A DNA stretch of 64,000 bases from Geoglobus acetivorans (GTDB lineage: Archaea; Halobacteriota; Archaeoglobi; Archaeoglobales; Archaeoglobaceae). Position numbers and translations under genes: made by a program. The notes beneath the pieces were generated by a model, which saw nothing but the letters and a program-made list of their open reading frames with translations, ran no database searches and was not told the origin of the DNA. Positions 49,655-58,548 of this stretch are shown piece by piece (position 1 is the first letter of the stretch; each line of letters opens with the position of its first letter). Location of the stretch: NCBI RefSeq assembly GCF_000789255.1, contig NZ_CP009552.1, forward strand, positions 992,001 to 1,056,000, in the 5' to 3' direction.

Positions 49655-52347
49655 CAGTCCCAGAATGCCCTTGATTTTATGTAATTCTTTTCCGCCTCAA
49701 GCAGAGCCTTAAGAAAGCTTTCCTCATCGGGATAAAAATTGAGCAAAACTCTGGTTGCAGTCTCAACCCCAATACCATACGTGTTCATGGCGTAAACGGC
49801 CTTCATGCCGTGCACCATTACAAGATTCGCTATTCTGTAAAGCTCACCCCTGTCAATTTTGCTCAGGTCCCTTCTTCCGTTCACAACCGCAACCATTCTC
49901 GATTTGCATCTGGGACACTGCAGGGAGTCGATCATCCTGACCTTCAGTGTTATCGTATAACCACAATTCAGGCAGTGAAAGTGGCAGTCCTCATTCTCTA
50001 TCCTTTTCCTGAAAGTTTCAATGACGGCACGTATTGGTCTGGACGTGAAGAGAACGTCGAAACTCTGTTTTGATGATGCACTGCCAACAGGAGTGATTGT
50101 GTGATATGTTACAACCTCAAAATCATCAAAATTCGCAAGAATCTCATAAATCTTTTCGAAGTCGATTTTCTCGACGAGAATTTCTCTCATCGCCTCCCTG
50201 AATATAGGCGTCTCATAGAGCCTCTGAACCAGCTTTTTAACGTTGACTCTGTTCACCTCCACATCCTTGCTGAGATAGCCTGTTTTTCTCGCCACATTTA
50301 TGATCTTCCAGTGAAACAGTCTGGTGTCTGCAAGGGAAAGCTCGAGAAGTTTCACCAGTTCATCCCTGTTCAGATTGCGCAGAGACTCGAGAGCGTTCAG
50401 AACGTCCTCACACGTGGCAGGGATGAGCCTTATTCTGTAGGGGTCTATCTCCACTCCAACGTTTCTGCCCTTCCTGTTTGAAATCAGCAGGGCAAGGACT
50501 CTTCCAAGCCCCTCATTCACCTTGTGACCAAAACAGGCGTTAAGGATTGCGGCATCATCACTGCACTCAATTACGAGCCGGGTATCTGTCGGCAGTCTGA
50601 AGCCCTTTTCAACGTGTTCTTTTATAATTCCCACAACGTATCTCGCACCATCCTCATTTATCCTGTAGTTTTCCATCAGGTATCTCACAGCCCTCTCCTC
50701 TCCCTCCCCCACCAGCAGATCCCCAATGATTCTCCTGACCCGCCCAACATCCTGGGCAACCTCATAGGGAACAGGTATTTCCTCTCCCGTCCACGAGGGT
50801 ACTTCCGCATCAACACCCGCTGGCAAAACCCTGACAAACTCGTCAACGGATATTACTCTCCACACCTCGCCCCTCATTGCAAAAAGCTCACCCGAAAATG
50901 TCTGGAGGAAAGACTCATCAAGGACTCCTATGATTTTCCCGGTTGTGATCTCCTTTACGGGATAGTGCCGCTCATCAGGAATCATGGATATGTTGTCGTA
51001 AAAATACCTCCTCGTTCTCCTCCTTGCTCTCACCACGCCGTCACCATAAAACACAAGTCCCATTCCAGCCAGAAAATCCAGGAACTGGGTGAAAAACTCA
51101 TAGTCGAGATTTCTGAATGGATATGCCCTTGTAATGATCTGATACAGCTTTACATCTTCAATTCTCCCATACTCCAGAGCAATGGCGGAAATCTGATTCG
51201 CAAGGGTGTCGAGACTGTTCTCATGCACATCCGTTTTTTCGACCTTCCTCTCCTCCGCCCTTCTCACAATCACAATGGACTCGAGGAGGTCGTCAAAGCT
51301 GCTGGCAATAATGTATCCCTTCGAAACCCTTTCAAGCCTGTGTCCCGCTCTTCCCACCCTCTGAATGAGCCTCTTAACTTCCCTCGGGCTGTTGTACTGA
51401 ATAACACAGTCCACATGTCCAATATCGATTCCAAGCTCAAGAGATGAAGTGCATATCAGTGCCTTAACCTCACCCTCCATGAACTTCCTCTCGTTCTCGA
51501 TCCTCACGTCCTTTGAAAGCGAACCGTGATGCACCTCTACATCCATAACCTTCTTAAGGTGTAGAGCGAGAGCCTCAGCGGTCTGCCTGGTGTTAACGAA
51601 AATAAGTGTGGAGCGATGACTTTCCGAAATCTCTTTTATTTTCATCAGTTCTGCGGAGAATCCGGCATCTCTTTCCAGCAGCTCTTCAGCCCCATTTTCA
51701 CCGGCTTCAGCCTTCACAACGCTGAACTCATAGCGCTTCTGCCCGTAGAATTCAATCACATCCTCACAGCCGAAGTATTTCGCAATCGTTTCCCTGTCAC
51801 CAACCGTGGCTGAAAGAGCAACAGTCTGAAAATTTGAGTATTCCCGCAGCCTTTCGAGTGCTACCGAGAGCTGGACTCCCCTCTCGCTGTCAGCAAACTC
51901 ATGAACCTCATCAAGAACGACGAATTTTACGTTTTTCAGGGCTTTTCTCAGATTTTTTCCGAGAAACAGTAGCTGGAACGTCTCCGGCGTCGTTATGAGA
52001 ATCTGGGGCGGCTTAAGAGACTGTCTTCGCCTCTCCCCCTCTCCAGTATCACCATGCCTTACGGCTATGCTTATTCCAAGCTCCTTTGCAATCTGTTCAA
52101 TCCTCCTGAGCATGTCCCTGTTCAGAGCTCTGAGAGGAGTAATGTAAAGCAGGGCTATGCCCGGAAGATTTTCCTCATATATTTTCTCAATAAGGGGTAT
52201 AACAGCAGCTTCAGTCTTTCCACTACCGGTTGGTGCAATAATCAGACAGCTTTTACCCCCAGTTATTTCAGAATAAGACATCCTCTGCAGTTCGTTCAGT
52301 TCCCTGATACCGAGCTTTTCAAGTACCTCTTTCAGCCTGCTGTTCAT
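49654..52347 (-). CDS. lhr: Lhr-type superfamily 2 helicase
   Basis: 897 residues. SF2 motifs in order are the Q-motif-like LNELQRMSYSEI, Walker A APTGSGKTEAAVIP (about residues 39-52), DEVHEF (motif II), LSATVGD (motif III), TSSLELGIDIGHVD (motif V) and QRVGRAGHR (motif VI). A winged-helix/Lhr-specific C-terminal region follows, ending with a four-Cys zinc-finger (CLNCGYTITL; CPRCKSRM). Lhr helicases unwind DNA:RNA and DNA in repair and stress. It is co-transcribed with the OB-fold gene. Confidence 0.93.
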   Translation of the reverse strand: MNSRLKEVLEKLGIRELNELQRMSYSEITGGKSCLIIAPTGSGKTEAAVIPLIEKIYEENLPGIALLYITPLRALNRDMLRRIEQIAKELGISIAVRHGDTGEGERRRQSLKPPQILITTPETFQLLFLGKNLRKALKNVKFVVLDEVHEFADSERGVQLSVALERLREYSNFQTVALSATVGDRETIAKYFGCEDVIEFYGQKRYEFSVVKAEAGENGAEELLERDAGFSAELMKIKEISESHRSTLIFVNTRQTAEALALHLKKVMDVEVHHGSLSKDVRIENERKFMEGEVKALICTSSLELGIDIGHVDCVIQYNSPREVKRLIQRVGRAGHRLERVSKGYIIASSFDDLLESIVIVRRAEERKVEKTDVHENSLDTLANQISAIALEYGRIEDVKLYQIITRAYPFRNLDYEFFTQFLDFLAGMGLVFYGDGVVRARRRTRRYFYDNISMIPDERHYPVKEITTGKIIGVLDESFLQTFSGELFAMRGEVWRVISVDEFVRVLPAGVDAEVPSWTGEEIPVPYEVAQDVGRVRRIIGDLLVGEGEERAVRYLMENYRINEDGARYVVGIIKEHVEKGFRLPTDTRLVIECSDDAAILNACFGHKVNEGLGRVLALLISNRKGRNVGVEIDPYRIRLIPATCEDVLNALESLRNLNRDELVKLLELSLADTRLFHWKIINVARKTGYLSKDVEVNRVNVKKLVQRLYETPIFREAMREILVEKIDFEKIYEILANFDDFEVVTYHTITPVGSASSKQSFDVLFTSRPIRAVIETFRKRIENEDCHFHCLNCGYTITLKVRMIDSLQCPRCKSRMVAVVNGRRDLSKIDRGELYRIANLVMVHGMKAVYAMNTYGIGVETATRVLLNFYPDEESFLKALLEAEKNYIKSRAFWD

Positions 52348-52383
52348 CCAGATTAACCGCTTGATGCTCAGAATTTTTAACGT

Positions 52384-53019
52384 TTACTCAGTCTCTGCAA
52401 AATACCTTGAAATTATCTTGCAAAGCCCTTCCTGGATGTGCTTGTGGACAGCACTTTTGGAGACGTTCAAGGCGGTGGCAATGTCCTCAAGGGTTACCTT
52501 CCGCTTTCTGTCGAAATATCCCATTTCGTACGCCGCCTTCAGCACTGCGTACTGCCTTTCAGTGAGAGTCTCACCCTTTTCACCGATTATGCTCCTCACC
52601 TCGAGGACCTCCCAGTTGCCGACCTTCCTCAGCTTTTCATAGGCATTTCTGAGAAACTTGAGTTCAGGAGCATAAACCGTGTAAAGTTTTGAACCGTTTT
52701 CAACGATGATTGGTGGCTTTATGAAGCAGTATGATTCCTCAAAGGCTTTAATGCCGGTTGTATCTCGTATAACCGCAAGGAAATCCAGGTTCGTCTTGGT
52801 CTTCTCAAGAATTTGAAAAAATCTCGTGCTGGGATGGTTTTCTATTGCATTGAAGCACTTGCTTGGATCTCCGTCCATTCTTGTTATCCTTCCGAGAAAA
52901 AGAGCTTCCTCGTCATTCAAAAGAATGTACTCAAGAAGTTCAATCGTTGCGTTACCCATTGTCGTGGCAACTGCGAGAGAACAGGTGTGCTGATTCACCC
53001 TGATTTTTGCGAGATACAT
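52384..53019 (-). CDS. HTH transcriptional regulator, bacterio-opsin-activator (HTH_10) type
   Basis: 211 residues. The C-terminal HTH_10 domain reads TLTERQYAVLKAAYEMGYFD then RKRKVTLEDIATALNVSKSA (about residues 150-190), as in Bat-family regulators. The N-terminal 140 residues are a divergent sensor/ligand region. It is transcribed away from the DUF2193-DUF2180-aqpM operon across a 120-base gap with three GTCAAC elements, one pair of which flanks its own TATA box, so it is likely to control both itself and that operon. Confidence 0.88.
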   Translation of the reverse strand: MYLAKIRVNQHTCSLAVATTMGNATIELLEYILLNDEEALFLGRITRMDGDPSKCFNAIENHPSTRFFQILEKTKTNLDFLAVIRDTTGIKAFEESYCFIKPPIIVENGSKLYTVYAPELKFLRNAYEKLRKVGNWEVLEVRSIIGEKGETLTERQYAVLKAAYEMGYFDRKRKVTLEDIATALNVSKSAVHKHIQEGLCKIISRYFAETE

Positions 53020-53026
53020 GGTGTAT

Positions 53027-53093
53027 ATGTCAACTTAATCATATTTAACAATGAGCGTTGACATTTCCACGCACAAAGGGTAGATTTGTCAAC
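53027..53093. promoter_or_regulatory. Three GTCAAC-type motifs: putative operator
   Basis: ATGTCAAC (53027-53034) and its exact inverse GTTGACAT (53057-53064) are separated by 22 bases containing an AT-rich TATA candidate for the regulator. A third direct copy TGTCAAC (53087-53093) abuts the TATA box of the plus-strand operon. Such repeats in a divergent intergenic region are typical of regulator sites. Confidence 0.6.
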
Positions 53094-53096
53094 CAG

Positions 53097-53107
53097 AGTA
53101 TATATTT
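53097..53107 (+). promoter_or_regulatory. TATA box of the DUF2193-DUF2180-aqpM operon
   Basis: AGTATATATTTA, 33-43 bases before the ATG at 53140. This leaves a short leader with a ribosome site GGTGATT about 8 bases before the ATG. Confidence 0.6.
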
Positions 53108-53139
53108 ATCATTAATGATTATATTATTTCGGTGATTAG

Positions 53140-54639
53140 ATGAAGGAAGTCATTGAGAAGATGGTCGAGGAGGCCATCGCCGCCCAGTGGGCGGATGTGA
53201 ACGTGATTAAGGAGAAGAGAGGAGGAGAGTTTGTTATAGATGATGTAAAGCCGTATGTGGATGCGGTAAACAACATGAAGGCAGTTGGAAACCAGAGCAA
53301 GGCAGTAATAAGACTGCACGTGGACAGCGTGAATGCCCACTTCGAAATTTTGAGAAGTCTGACAAAGACCGTAAGGCCGGAAGACGACCCGTTCGTGGAG
53401 CATTACCAGACGCCGGCAATTCTTGAAATCCTGTACGAGGAAGATGAAAGTTTCAGAAAGAGTGTGGACAAGTTTATTGAGGCCATAGGGAAAGCCGAAG
53501 CCCTGATAGGGCTGGAGGTTGTCAGGAGATATGGCGGTTTCTACGGCCCCACCTGTGTTGTGGACTTTGCCCTCATACCGGGAAGCACAAGCAACATCGT
53601 GAACAGAATTTTAAAAACGGTTGACATACCGAAGGAGCATGCACAGGCAATCCTTGCCTCTAAGTCGTGGGGAATGAACACTTCCTACGGCTTTGGAGAG
53701 GTTTTTGCAAACGAGATTGAAAAGGGCGCAACACTGAGCGATGCTATAAAGAAGGAAATCGAGATGATCAAGCTCGTTTACGACCAGCCAATAGAAGCCC
53801 AGGCAAGGCTGATGGATGAGCACGGCCACGAGAGCTTCGACGTGAGGAAATACATGAGCGAATACAAGAACAGGATGAGAGGAGCGGTTAAGGAGGCAAT
53901 GGATGACGGTGTGCATTACGGCAACATTGTAACCGTGCCGGCATACTGTGTTGGAGATGCCGCCCACCACATTGCCCAGTCAACATTCAACATGTGCAAG
54001 GATGACGTTGTCATGGCAGTCATCGAAGCTGTCAGCAATGTCATGGAATCGACTCTCAGGGCAAATCTCGACAGATTCACAAGCGAGTATCAGCCACTGA
54101 CTCTGGCAACAGGCTCAACAGCAGTTGCAACAGAGTACATCTTAGAGCTTGACGGGTTCAACGCCCCGATGATCGTTGATCTGCTCACCAAGAGGTACCA
54201 CAACTACGTCCAGCTTTATCCGACGAGGGGTGGTGCTGCCGAGCTGCACAACCACGACTTCATGGACATGATATACAGGGGATGGAAGTACCTCGACAAG
54301 GCAAGAAGAGACAGAAACGGCCTTTCAGACAAGCTCGTGCCAAAGGTCTCGGGCTTCGAAGTGAACCTCGACCCAATCCACGAGAATGAGGTCCTGATGA
54401 ACCCGCAGCGCTATGCATATCCGGGATGTGCCATCAGCGTAAGGTTCTCGGCTCTGATGAGACTGGCAGACTATCCATGTCTGCTCACGAGCGAGCCAGT
54501 TACGGCAACCATGATGACCAACATCATCGCGCTGCACAAGGATACACCTGCATCACCGGCAAGAGTCTGTAAGGACTGTGCCACGGCAGCGCTTGTGGAC
54601 TTCAGACACTCATATTGCCAGTGGAAAGAGGCTGTTTAA
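53140..54639 (+). CDS. DUF2193 family protein
   Basis: 499 residues. Best matched, from memory, to the archaeal DUF2193 family, found mainly in methanogens and Archaeoglobales and of unknown function. It has several conserved-looking polar patches: VRRYGGFYGPTCVVDFALIP, DEHGHESFDVRKYM, DAAHHIAQSTFN and AAELHNHDFMDMIYRG, with His and Asp/Glu able to bind metal. A C-terminal Cys pair is seen in CKDCATAALVD. No signal peptide. It is the first gene of an operon with DUF2180 and an aquaporin. A T-run follows its stop. Confidence 0.85.
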   Translation: MKEVIEKMVEEAIAAQWADVNVIKEKRGGEFVIDDVKPYVDAVNNMKAVGNQSKAVIRLHVDSVNAHFEILRSLTKTVRPEDDPFVEHYQTPAILEILYEEDESFRKSVDKFIEAIGKAEALIGLEVVRRYGGFYGPTCVVDFALIPGSTSNIVNRILKTVDIPKEHAQAILASKSWGMNTSYGFGEVFANEIEKGATLSDAIKKEIEMIKLVYDQPIEAQARLMDEHGHESFDVRKYMSEYKNRMRGAVKEAMDDGVHYGNIVTVPAYCVGDAAHHIAQSTFNMCKDDVVMAVIEAVSNVMESTLRANLDRFTSEYQPLTLATGSTAVATEYILELDGFNAPMIVDLLTKRYHNYVQLYPTRGGAAELHNHDFMDMIYRGWKYLDKARRDRNGLSDKLVPKVSGFEVNLDPIHENEVLMNPQRYAYPGCAISVRFSALMRLADYPCLLTSEPVTATMMTNIIALHKDTPASPARVCKDCATAALVDFRHSYCQWKEAV

Positions 54640-54642
54640 CCC

Positions 54643-54658
54643 TTTCCCTTTTTTTGGG
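54643..54658 (+). terminator. T-rich run between the DUF2193 and DUF2180 genes
   Basis: CCCTTTTTTTGGG (54649-54658 region) with a short GC flank. It may cause partial termination so that the DUF2193 protein is made in excess over the two downstream genes. Confidence 0.3.
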
Positions 54659-54667
54659 TGAGCGCTT

Positions 54668-54877
54668 ATGAAATGTTATATTTGTAAAGAGCAGGGGAAA
54701 GATACCGAGGCTGTTGCGATCTGCATTGTCTGCGGAATGGGAGTCTGCATGGAGCATCTTGTGAGGAAGGACGTCGAGCTCTGGAAAGGAGATTACCCCT
54801 TCCCATCAAGAAAGCTGAAAAAGACCGTGCCGAGAATCCTGTGCTCCATCTGCAATGAAGCGTACGAGGAGGGCTGA
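54668..54877 (+). CDS. DUF2180 zinc-finger-like protein
   Basis: 69 residues. Cys pairs are CYICKEQG (residues 3-6), CIVCGMGVCMEH (about 18-29) and CSICNEAY near the end, with a His in CMEH, a treble-clef or B-box-like zinc motif. The family is archaeal and of unknown function. It lies between the DUF2193 gene and aqpM, two bases from the latter, so it is almost certainly co-transcribed with it. Confidence 0.85.
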   Translation: MKCYICKEQGKDTEAVAICIVCGMGVCMEHLVRKDVELWKGDYPFPSRKLKKTVPRILCSICNEAYEEG

Positions 54878-54879
54878 GG

Positions 54880-55614
54880 ATGACACTTGTAAAGAAATGC
54901 GTCTCCGAGCTCGTGGGAACTGCTCTGCTCGTTTATTTCGGTGCAGGTTCTGCAGTAATCACGCTCATGATCTCCAACAAAGCCCAGACACCAAACGAAT
55001 TCAATATCGGCATTGGAGCTCTGGGTGGACTTGGGGACTGGCTCGCAATAGGAATGGCCTTCGCGCTGATAATATCTGCCGTCATATACTCACTTGGGAG
55101 GGTCAGTGGAGCCCACATCAACCCCGCCGTAACCATTGCGCTCTGGGCAACAAAGAGGTTTCCAACCTCTGAAGTCGCACCGTACATCGTTGCACAGCTG
55201 ATTGGGGCGAGTCTTGGCAGCATTCTCTTCCTGGCAAGTGTCGGGAGCAACGCAGCGCTTATCGGAGGAATGGGTGCCACCGCACCATTTCCGGGAATAA
55301 GTTATGGGCAGGCCATCATTACAGAGGCGATCGGAACTTTTGTGCTGATGCTGGTCATAATGGGTGTCGCAGTTGATGAACGTGCCCCACCGGGGTTTGC
55401 AGGGCTTATAATCGGCCTTACAGTCGGAGGAATAATCATAACAATCGGAAACATCACAGGCTCATCACTGAACCCTGCAAGAACCTTCGGACCTTACCTC
55501 GTGGATTCGATGTATGGTATAAACCTCTGGCAGTACTTCCCGATATACATCATCGGCCCGATACTGGGGGCAGTTGCTGCAGCATTCCTTTACGACTATC
55601 TGGCAGGCAAGTAA
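54880..55614 (+). CDS. aqpM: Aquaporin M (MIP family channel)
   Basis: 244 residues with six membrane helices and two NPA boxes: GAHINPAVTIALW (about residues 80-92) and GSSLNPARTFGPYL (about 195-208). An Ile or Val at the selectivity filter, as in archaeal AqpM, fits a channel for water and small neutral solutes. The order DUF2193-DUF2180-aqpM hints at transport of a neutral gas or metabolite linked to the upstream unknown protein. T-rich sequence follows the stop. Confidence 0.96.
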   Translation: MTLVKKCVSELVGTALLVYFGAGSAVITLMISNKAQTPNEFNIGIGALGGLGDWLAIGMAFALIISAVIYSLGRVSGAHINPAVTIALWATKRFPTSEVAPYIVAQLIGASLGSILFLASVGSNAALIGGMGATAPFPGISYGQAIITEAIGTFVLMLVIMGVAVDERAPPGFAGLIIGLTVGGIIITIGNITGSSLNPARTFGPYLVDSMYGINLWQYFPIYIIGPILGAVAAAFLYDYLAGK

Positions 55615-55617
55615 AGG

Positions 55618-55636
55618 GCTCTTTTTAATTTTTTCA
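55618..55636 (+). terminator. T-rich terminator after aqpM
   Basis: GGCTCTTTTTAATTTTTTCAG and a following T-run. It lies between the convergent ends of aqpM and the histidine kinase gene and could serve both strands. Confidence 0.45.
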
Positions 55637-55639
55637 GCA

Positions 55640-57433
55640 TCATTTTTTAATTCTGATGATGAACCTTGCCCCCTGCTCTGACCTCTCGATGGTAATCTCG
55701 CCATCGTACCTCGTGAGCATAAGCTTCACAATGTACAGTCCAAACCCACCTCCAGACGTGCTGAAACCTGGATCGAAGATTTTGTCCGCAATTTCATCAG
55801 GTATGCCCCTTCCATTATCATGATACTCGATTATGCAGTATTCCGGAGTCTCTTCAATCCGTATGTCCACTCTGGTAGCATTCCCGTGTTTTATGGAGTT
55901 CTGTATGAGGTTGTCAAACACGACCTCTATGCCACTATCAACACTAACCCTGCAATCGCCCTCCACGTTGATTTCAATTTCCGGATAAAGCCTGCCCACC
56001 TTCACCAGCACGTCTCTGAGGTTTACCTCTCGTTTCTCGCCCTCCTTGAGAACAGCTTCCAGAACTCTTGAAACATCCAGCACCTTTTTCAGCCTTTCGA
56101 GTGATGCTTCCAGCCTTAAGAGGTAATCTTTCTCTCCAGTCTCCTCATACATCTCGAGATAGATCAGTGCGGAGGTGAGGTGGTTTGCTATGTCGTGCCT
56201 GATTATGGAATTAACAAGCCTGACCCCATCCCCATACTCCTCAAGCCTCTTGGAATACTTGTACAGGTTTTCCTTCATTTCACCAATGGCCTCTGAAAGC
56301 AGCCTCGCTTCCCTGTAATCTCTTCTCGGTCCGATTTTCATTTCATACAGTCCTCTGGATATCAGCCTGGATTTCTGAATGAGGTCCTCAATTGGCCTTA
56401 AAATGAAGTTCGAGAGAACGAGCCCCAGTATGGCAAATATCCCCGCAATACCAACGGCACTTATCATCGCACCCCTGTAAGACTCATAGAGAAGCCCGGT
56501 AAGAACATCCGACTTCACGGCGCTGATAATGAGATAATCTCTCCCGTTCTTGAGTCTGGCCCACTTGTAATACCCGTAAAACTCAGTCTCGTTGCCATAA
56601 GAGAATTTAACGAAACCCTCTTTATCCCGAAAATCAGCGAGATTCAGCAGCGGACACACCGGACAGGATTCGTTAAACTCCCTGGACGGATCGACAGTAT
56701 TCACAATGAACCTCGGTCCCAGGATTTCGCCCTCGGCGTTTTCATAATGCGGATCTACAATGAAGATATGCTCAGACCCGTTCATGTAAAGCTCCTTAAT
56801 AATCGAAAAAGACTTTTCAAAGTTGTAATTTGCAATAAGCAGGCCCATTACCTGACCATCATAGTAGAGTGGCATTGTGTATCTTATAGCCGGTGTTTCC
56901 GTGTGTCTCGCAATGTTTATCGGAGATATGTAGATGTCGGAAACGTTGCCGGATATTGTCTCCTCAAACCACTTTTTATCGCCCTTGTAATCAAAAAAAT
57001 CCTCTCGTTCGTAAACGGTCCCCGCAACCACGTAGCCATCCTTCCAGAAGATCCTCAGCATTTCAATGTCATCACTCGAATTGCCCACAGACAGGAAAAG
57101 TTCGATTAATCTGCGGTATTCAGAGCTGTTACTGAACTCGGAAGGATAGGGAGGACTCAAATTTCCGGACATTTTGGTTTTTGCGAACCTGTTGAAAAAA
57201 GAAGAGACTTCCCTATGTGATGCGACAAACATGAACTCCTTCTTCTGAGCATCTATTTTGCTGTTGAGAAGTTTCTCAATGGAGTTCACCTTAGTCTTCA
57301 TTTTTTCTTCAATCTGAGTGCTGAAATGTGTGGTATAGGTGTCCAGATTGATGTAAGCGACGGTAATTGCAGCCGAAATTACGGAGGATATGAGAATGGC
57401 GGTGATCAAAAATGCGAGAGTAACTTTGTCCAT
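55640..57433 (-). CDS. Membrane sensor histidine kinase (Cache-type sensor, HAMP, HisKA, HATPase)
   Basis: About 597 residues from the ATG at 57433 (MDKVTLAFLITAILISS), preferred over an upstream start at 57535 because the membrane helix then begins immediately. A long extracytoplasmic segment (about 30-330) contains Cache-like DGYVVAG and YTMPLYYDGQVMGLLIANYN. A second helix, then HAMP (SNFILRPIEDLIQ), DHp IRHDIANHLTSALIY (phospho-His) and HATPase boxes DNLIQNSIKHG, YHDNGRGIP, FGLYIVK follow. No response regulator is adjacent; the one at 31358 is the only receiver in the window. Confidence 0.93.
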   Translation of the reverse strand: MDKVTLAFLITAILISSVISAAITVAYINLDTYTTHFSTQIEEKMKTKVNSIEKLLNSKIDAQKKEFMFVASHREVSSFFNRFAKTKMSGNLSPPYPSEFSNSSEYRRLIELFLSVGNSSDDIEMLRIFWKDGYVVAGTVYEREDFFDYKGDKKWFEETISGNVSDIYISPINIARHTETPAIRYTMPLYYDGQVMGLLIANYNFEKSFSIIKELYMNGSEHIFIVDPHYENAEGEILGPRFIVNTVDPSREFNESCPVCPLLNLADFRDKEGFVKFSYGNETEFYGYYKWARLKNGRDYLIISAVKSDVLTGLLYESYRGAMISAVGIAGIFAILGLVLSNFILRPIEDLIQKSRLISRGLYEMKIGPRRDYREARLLSEAIGEMKENLYKYSKRLEEYGDGVRLVNSIIRHDIANHLTSALIYLEMYEETGEKDYLLRLEASLERLKKVLDVSRVLEAVLKEGEKREVNLRDVLVKVGRLYPEIEINVEGDCRVSVDSGIEVVFDNLIQNSIKHGNATRVDIRIEETPEYCIIEYHDNGRGIPDEIADKIFDPGFSTSGGGFGLYIVKLMLTRYDGEITIERSEQGARFIIRIKK

Positions 57434-57510
57434 TGAACTCAGATTTTTCAGTGAGCAAATAAATCTTTTTATTTCATGCTTCCTGAGGGAATGTTCAACA
57501 GAAGAAGGAT

Positions 57511-57518
57511 ATTTATAC
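57511..57518 (+). promoter_or_regulatory. TATA box of the 2-hydroxyacid dehydrogenase operon
   Basis: ATTTATAC about 27 bases before the ATG at 57541. Confidence 0.5.
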
Positions 57519-57540
57519 ATGCAAATCATCAGCATTAATC

Positions 57541-58548
57541 ATGACACAGGAAGAGTATGTTGTCGTTTCCATGAGCCCGCTGCCGGAGTCTTTTGTGGAG
57601 AGCCTTTTTGCACCCTTTAAAAGCCAGCTGAAAGGAGACCTGAAAATTATAGGGGTGTTCGGGAAACCGAGAGACGAGGTGCTTGAAATTCTTGAAAACG
57701 CAGATGTCGTGCTTGGGGACTACAGCTTCCAGATGAAGATTGACGAGGAGATGGTTGAACACATGAAAAAAGTCAGGCTGATTCAGCAGCCGAGCACGGG
57801 TTTTGACCACATAGACCTCGAGGCATGCAGAAAGCATGGCATTCCCGTCGCAAATGCAGGCGGAGCCAATACAGCAAGTGTTGCCGAGTGGTCAGTCATG
57901 GCGGCCCTCATGCTTATGAAGAGAATTCTCTACGCCCACGAAACAACGAAAAACTGGGAATGGGCACAGTGGAAGCTCATGGACATGGGCACATTTGACC
58001 TCTTAGGCAAAACATGGGGGATTATCGGTTTCGGACGGATTGGGAGGGAGACTGCCAGAAGGGCAAGAGCTTTCGGCGCGAGAATAGTATATCACGACAA
58101 ATTCAGAAATGAACAGGCCGAGAGTGAGCTTGAGGCCGAGTTCTCAGACCTCGGAAAGCTTTTGAGGATGAGCGACGTCATTTCAATCCACGTCCCCCTG
58201 ACCCCCGAAACAAAGGAAATGATCGGCCAGAAGGAGCTTAGAATGATGAAGCCAACGGCCATTTTCATAAATCCATCGAGAGGCGAGCTTGTGGATGAAG
58301 AAGCTCTTGCCAGAGCATTGAAGGAGAAGTGGATCATGGGCGCTGCGATTGACGTGTATTCCAAAGAGCCTCCCGACAGGGACCATCCTCTGCTTAAACT
58401 TGCGAAGGAGGCGAAGGTTAACCTGCTCCTGACACCGCACATAGCCGGAGCAAATGCTGATGCACGAGCGAGAATCATTCAGCACAGCGTTCAGAACATA
58501 CTGAGGGTGCTTGCCGGTGGTCAGCCCGAGTCAGTCGTGAACATGTGA
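57541..58548 (+). CDS. D-isomer-specific 2-hydroxyacid dehydrogenase
   Basis: 335 residues. The NAD motif is GIIGFGRIGRETARRARAFG (about residues 159-178). Catalytic residues are Arg in NPSRGELVDEEAL, Glu in YSKEPPDRDHP and His in LTPHIAG. There is no ACT or serine-type regulatory domain, so it is not a long-form phosphoglycerate dehydrogenase. It reduces a 2-oxoacid or oxidises a D-2-hydroxyacid. Its stop overlaps the ThDP-enzyme ATG (TGATG). Confidence 0.93.
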   Translation: MTQEEYVVVSMSPLPESFVESLFAPFKSQLKGDLKIIGVFGKPRDEVLEILENADVVLGDYSFQMKIDEEMVEHMKKVRLIQQPSTGFDHIDLEACRKHGIPVANAGGANTASVAEWSVMAALMLMKRILYAHETTKNWEWAQWKLMDMGTFDLLGKTWGIIGFGRIGRETARRARAFGARIVYHDKFRNEQAESELEAEFSDLGKLLRMSDVISIHVPLTPETKEMIGQKELRMMKPTAIFINPSRGELVDEEALARALKEKWIMGAAIDVYSKEPPDRDHPLLKLAKEAKVNLLLTPHIAGANADARARIIQHSVQNILRVLAGGQPESVVNM

